Assembly: GCF_004337985.1 (NCBI RefSeq)
Contig: NC_043743.1
Coordinates: forward strand, 1,507,882-1,571,881
Length of the DNA: 64,000 nt
Reading direction: 5' to 3'
Source of the DNA: Pyricularia pennisetigena
Lineage: Eukaryota > Ascomycota > Sordariomycetes > Magnaporthales > Pyriculariaceae
The position numbers and the translations under genes are program-made. Below the pieces are notes generated by a model. The model was not told where the DNA came from, did not search any database, and worked only from the letters and a program-made list of their open reading frames with translations. Each line of letters begins with the position of its first letter. Positions within the stretch are counted from its first letter, which is position 1. Below, piece after piece: positions 59,301 through 64,000 of the stretch.

Positions 59301-61396
59301 GGACTGATGGTAGCCGCGATTCAATGAACTAGGGATGGTGAACGAGATCAGATGGCATGTAATTATGCTCAAATTGCAGGCGGTGTTCATGACACTTTTA
59401 CCCCTATTAGCAGGAAGGGAACTGACTCTTGACAATAAACAACCACAACAACCTCATCGACAACTGGGATATTGAGCTAGTTACTTTGTCGCGGGCATTC
59501 GCACCACATCATCCACCCATCCACCATCCATATCCCTCCACCCACCACCCGAGTGGGATCAACGTCTACTATGAGTAGAGTACACACCCCCCGGTTTTGG
59601 CCGCTGCAGATACTGTCCATCTCCTTCCCTCTTGGAAACTCCCTCGTTCGTTCTCTGTACCCACAAGTGACCCACACATGATCAGTAAAAAATCCTCCTG
59701 CACCTTGCTAGGTAGGGTACAACAGGTCAGTCGGTACCTTGTGTCCGCAAACCAAACCAGCCAGGGTGTTCGTCTACCACAGCAGAGAGGAGAATAGGCC
59801 TACCCTGCCGTCGCGCCTCTCTCGGCCCAGCACACACAGCGTAGCAACACAGCTTCCCTTCCCTCCTTCCGGCAGACGAAGGCTAATCCTCAAGGTACCG
59901 GCATCTGCGCCGCTGCCCCATCACCAAATCATGGGCTAACAATTGGCCCAGGCCCGTTGCCTCCCGTCTTCCGCCGATGTCACCTTTACCGCTGTACCTT
60001 GCTGCTCTGCGTTTCCCCCCAGAGAGTGACAGACAAGACAAAAACCAGCACATTTTTATTGGCAACAGCCTTCGACATAAGAGGAAATTCAAATCTAGAC
60101 TAGACTGGTCACATCCGATCAGGGCCCAAGCAAGAGGTGATGGCTAAACAACACACACAACACACACGCACGGTTTACCTACAGTAGCTTTTTCTCCGAC
60201 AAGCACTCGAGACAAGGCCACCTAGTCCACTGTTGGGTTATCTTTCCGAGTATTACCCACGGGTCATCATATCTCGAGAGGTCTTCTCTTTCTGACAAGT
60301 TCTCCGGTGCCGGATCCACCCACAATCTCGTTTCCCCGCAAAACAACAAGAGAATATGGAGCATATTTGGTTCTGAGTCGGTCGCGATACAAAGTAAACA
60401 TGTGCTATTTGCGTTTCTGTTGAACACCATCGCTCGAGCCTCGCGCCTCTCTCCACTCGGCAAGGTTGACACCCTCGCTTCTCCTCTGATATATTGCAGG
60501 ACATTTGGCTTTACTGAGAAGCCCGCCCGCGAAGGCAAACTGCAACGTGATCCAAAAAGATAGCGTATTGATCTGGGTAGTAACAAGGACAGGACATCAA
60601 AGTGTTACGAAGTAATAGCAGGTGCCGCCCCAAAATCCTTGTGAGTGTTTCGTTTGCTTCTCCCCTGTACAGCCTACAGTACAACATTACGTATAGCCCT
60701 CCTGTGCCCACTGTTTCTGTGCTTGAGAGCTAATATGTCACGCCCATCAGCACGGCAGGCTTGCTACGGCGTACTGTACCTACCTAGTAGAGCGACCCCC
60801 AAGACCCCCTCTCCACTGCTCACTACCAGCCCTTGACCTTGCCCTGGCCTGGGCCTAGGGCCTGATAGAGCTTGGTTCTGGTCCCTGCACCAATGTGGGA
60901 CTCTTGCAGTTGCAGGGCCTCCCATGCTTGATCCACCCCTCCCCAGGATACTGCTGCCGAAGTCCAATCCGTAGCGAAAGCAAGTTCACTCCCCCTCCAA
61001 GCCACTTTTATACAAGTCTACTTGGCCCTGCTACTGCTTCGTCGAGCCTGCGTCCACACATCTTCACTGATTTGGTGTCGCGTTCGTTTCCTAGCACCCA
61101 AACCACGTCGAAGCCTAATAATAACACACGGATCTTTGCGGGGAAGCTCGACCTGTTTCTTCCTATCAGTTTCTTTATACTTGTCGTTGGCGCGGCTGTC
61201 ATTTTTCTGTCTCTCTTTTAAACGCTGAGAGTGCCCGATAATCGGGTTCTCTGGAGTTCTGTCCAAGGCCTTGAGCTGTGTTGTGCTCTGCAGCATTCCA
61301 CAAATCTCAAAGGCAGACTGAGACCAAGGTCAAGGCAGAGTGAAAGATATATCCATTGGCCACCAGAAACGGACCGGCCTGGAAAGACATGCGCTC

Positions 61397-63793
61397 ATGT
61401 CCACCACAACATACTCAGTAACCATGACAGAGTTGAAGGAGCCGGCGCACACTAGCATGTGGGCTCCGAACTACGGCAGTCCTGTTCACATGGCTGCACC
61501 CAGCCGGTTCGGGCATCACGGCGTCGACTCGAGCAGCATGCCCAGCCCTGCGGCTGCTGCTGCCGCTGCGCACCTTCAGCACCAGCCTCCGCACCACCAC
61601 CCCGCCGCACGCCCGAGGAACCCCAGCGTCGACGGCCATGGCTACCCATATGCCCGCTACTCGCAAGAGGAGGCGGACGCCTACGATAGGCAGCAGCACC
61701 ACCAAACCCACCCCCACTCGGCGCACCCGGCTCTGTCGACTCACCACAGCTTCCCCAACCTAAAAAGGCCATACTCGCACACGGAGCAGCCTTACACGGA
61801 GATGGTCCAGGATCTTCGGGCGGACGACGGATCGAAAATGGGCGGCCACCAAGATCAAAAACTTCTCTCCTTCAAGAAGGTGCAAGACAAGGTCACAGTT
61901 GTCGACGCTCATGGTCGCATCCAACAGTTGGAAATGACTGCCCAGCTACATGGCATGTTCTTCCTCTCTGAGGGGCCGACCAGCTCCCCTGACGGTACCA
62001 TCATGCAGCCCGAACTTACTTGCTACCGCCGAAACCTCTTCCAAATTAGCGGCTCGCTCACGACCCCAAAGAGCCAGCTCTCTGTCGTTGTCGAGAACGG
62101 CGAGCCTGTACCCGTCAGCAGCACTGAGGTCACTGTCTCTGCAATTGAATCGGTAGATGGCCATCCCATCCGCCTGATTGTTATTCCTTGGAAGACGCCC
62201 CCACCAAACTCGCCCGAGCAGAACCCGGGACCAGACTCGGAGCCGGCACCACTCCCGCTCATCCCTTGCCAGGACGACGGACATCCGGATTCGGACGCAG
62301 AATTTGCTGTCTACCCGATTGGCTGGAGGCGGCTTCAGTTCAGGGTGTAAGTTCCTTCACACATCTTTTAAGCACTCGACTTCAGGCTGGACGTTTTGCT
62401 AACAACCATACTACAGCGCAACGGCCAACAACGGACGGCGAAAGGAACTTCAGCAGCACTTCATTCTGCACCTGAAGGTGATGGGGACTCTCACAAACGG
62501 AGACAAGGTGGTCATGGCTGAGGCCACAACAGCTCCCATTGTTGTTCGCGGCAGGAGTCCACGAAACTTCCAGACACGCAAGGAGATTCCCCTCCTTGGG
62601 TCGAGTGCAGGATCTCGCGGTCAGGCTCTTGTTGAGACGGGAGTTGGTATGGTCACAGGAGCCATGTCCATCAAGGCGCAAGACAAGTCAAGGTCACTGA
62701 ACTTGGACATGCCACGGTCGGCTTTCACATTCAGCGCCGGAGGGCCCAAGATGCCACCCAGCCCAATGACCATGCGGTCCAAGTAAGTTTGGAGTTCCGA
62801 GTCTCGGAGTCATACAAAGGAAACGCAAAATTCAAGAAGTGCTAACCTAAATTTTCTTACAGCTCCTACCCAAACTCATGGAACGCACCCCAGGTCCAAT
62901 CAGCCCCCGGTGGCTACCCGGCGACGTCCATGTCCGCCGACCCTTACTCGCAGAAGCTCCAGCTCAACACATCAAACAGCTACACTTCTGAGCCGACTGA
63001 GCTGACGCCGCAAACATCCATGCCTGCCATGCAGATGCCTCTCGCAGCACCATCTCATCAACAACCTCCGATCCGAACCCAGTACGCCTATGTACCCTCA
63101 GGAAGCGCAGCACCACCGCAGCTGTCGATACAAACCACCTCCACAGATGGCCTGAGCGTGCCGCGATACGTCGACAGCAACCCCAGACCAACCAAGAGCC
63201 CGCGTCACGCCAGCCACCAGTCCGTGGGCTCAATCACCAACACCGAGTCGTCGCCCGAGTACCGATACGGACCTCCCGCACCTTACGGAATGCACAGCGC
63301 CGGAAGTGACATCAGCCCACACTCGCAGCAGCCCCCTACCCCTTACGGTGCCGCACCACCCGTGTCTTCCGGGCCATCAATGGCACAGAGCACCTCGTCT
63401 GCGGGCGTCAACTCGGTGTACACGCCCACAACTGGGCCTCCCAGTGCCAGCGGTCACGGCGAATCCAATCCCCAATCTTCCACAGCGATGAACCCTCCGC
63501 CGCGTGACTACTTCCCCTCGTCTAGCTCGTGGACAACCACGGCAGGAGAGGCGCCGTCCTCGACCTCCTACACCAACGGCAGTGATGCGAGCCGGCCGTA
63601 TGCATATTCAGACTACAACAAAGTCGGCGGTCAGGCGCACTCGTCTGTAAAGACTGAAGCTCACCCCCAGCCCCAGCCGTCCCCGCAACCTCAGTCTCAC
63701 TACGGAAACCCGCCTGCGTCCGTCTATCCTTCTCCGTCACACAGGGGCTCTGTCGACGGCATAAGCCACTACTCGTGGAATGCTACCAACTGA
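61397..63793 (+). CDS. vib-1: VIB-1/XprG-like transcription factor with NDT80 DNA-binding domain
   Basis: Exons 61397-62346, 62417-62782 and 62863-63793 join in frame to 748 residues (introns 70 and 80 nt, donors GTAAGT). The ATG at 61424 (context ACCATGA) is an equally good start, nine residues shorter. The N-terminus is His/Ala/Pro-rich. The p53-like NDT80/PhoG domain covers about residues 165-380. It includes TCYRRNLFQISGSLTTPKSQ, FAVYPIGWRRLQFRVATANN and VRGRSPRNFQTRKEIPLLG; the first intron cuts inside the domain at FRV. The C-terminal half is Ser/Pro/Gln/Tyr-rich and disordered, as expected for activation. In Neurospora VIB-1 is needed for heterokaryon incompatibility and for protease and cellulase secretion; Aspergillus XprG controls the starvation response. 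Family assignment is strong. Direct control of the cutinase in this window is possible but not shown. Confidence 0.92.
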
Positions 63794-64000
63794 GCAAATC
63801 ATAACTTTGATTTCGATCACAACGATACCTTAATTTTTTGCCTGTTTTGGCAAACTGTACAATTACTCCCTTATTATTTTCAAATTCCCTGCACTGCATT
63901 CTGCCTGCCTTGCATTGCTTGCGTACGCCCTTCGTTTCAACTTCTACTTGCCGATAATCTCGAGCTTGCGATCGTCACTTTTACCCACATATTCTTTTTT
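63794..64000. other. 3' region of the VIB-1-like gene
   Basis: AT-rich sequence after the stop codon up to the window edge, likely 3' untranslated region. No further gene start is visible. Confidence 0.5.

Larger units (their letters stand above)
46233..61396. other. 15-kb stretch with no recognisable gene
   Basis: I found no frame with a domain and no believable exon chain on either strand. The longest frames (for example 49177-49995 minus) are drawn over poly-A/T and CT-rich sequence. It contains A runs near 46714 and 47808, a GA repeat at 48731-48752, a TG repeat near 49511, a C13 run after a 2-N gap (52549-52563), two inverted-repeat elements (53761-53813 and 56256-56357), and an AT-rich segment around 57430-58130. 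The right end must contain the promoter and 5' leader of the VIB-1-like gene. Fast-evolving short genes or long non-coding RNAs could be hidden here. Confidence 0.5.

Overview
This window is nuclear DNA of a filamentous ascomycete. Most genes carry short spliceosomal introns (about 50-160 nt) with GT-AG ends and CTAAC/CTGAC-type branch sites. The set includes a VIB-1/XprG-type NDT80 regulator, a STRIPAK PRO22/Far11 subunit, a Ccg-6-like GPI protein, a cutinase and a Mit1-type remodeller, which fits Pezizomycotina, most likely Sordariomycetes. Placement in Magnaporthales is only an impression. The assembly has two N gaps (17287-17319 and 52549-52550) and many A/T homopolymers of 15-40 nt. I rebuilt 14 protein-coding genes by joining exons at splice sites that keep the reading frame. 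I saw no convincing rRNA, tRNA, CRISPR array or intact transposon.

Layout. 0.3-1.5 kb, minus: a secreted glycine-rich DUF7732-type protein. 2.9-4.4 kb, plus: an ANCHR-like B-box protein with MIM1-like motifs. 4.8-6.6 kb, minus: an LMBD1-type lysosomal/vacuolar membrane protein. 7.3-11.9 kb, plus: CFT1/CPSF160, the mRNA 3'-end processing scaffold. 12.1-13.3 kb, minus: a quinone oxidoreductase. A 4.8-kb spacer then leads to the Ccg-6-like cell-wall protein (18.1-18.6 kb, plus). 20.8-26.6 kb, minus: one long Mit1-like PHD/chromo/SNF2 gene, divergent from the mitochondrial rRNA methyltransferase MRM1 (27.2-29.0 kb, plus). 30.4-31.2 kb: cutinase. 33.3-34.7 kb: GPI-anchored protein with repeated cysteine modules. 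36.7-37.8 kb: MARVEL-domain membrane protein. 38.3-39.2 kb, minus: small secreted eight-cysteine protein. 39.6-43.1 kb, minus: PRO22/Far11, divergent from an RWD-RBR E3 ligase (44.1-46.2 kb, plus). A 15-kb stretch without a recognisable gene follows, then the VIB-1-like transcription factor (61.4-63.8 kb, plus).

The genes do not form a metabolic cluster or an operon-like unit. Housekeeping genes (CFT1, LMBD1, MRM1, Mit1, PRO22, RBR) sit close together and often share a divergent promoter. Secreted or surface genes (Ccg-6-like, cutinase, GPI-Cys protein, MARVEL, small Cys-rich) sit in large low-complexity spacers. The items most worth checking are the three MIM1-like motifs of the ANCHR homologue, the repeated cysteine modules of the GPI protein, the eight-cysteine secreted protein, an in-frame 90-bp repeat in the Mit1-like C-terminus, the 15-kb desert before the VIB-1-like gene, and two inverted-repeat elements inside that desert.
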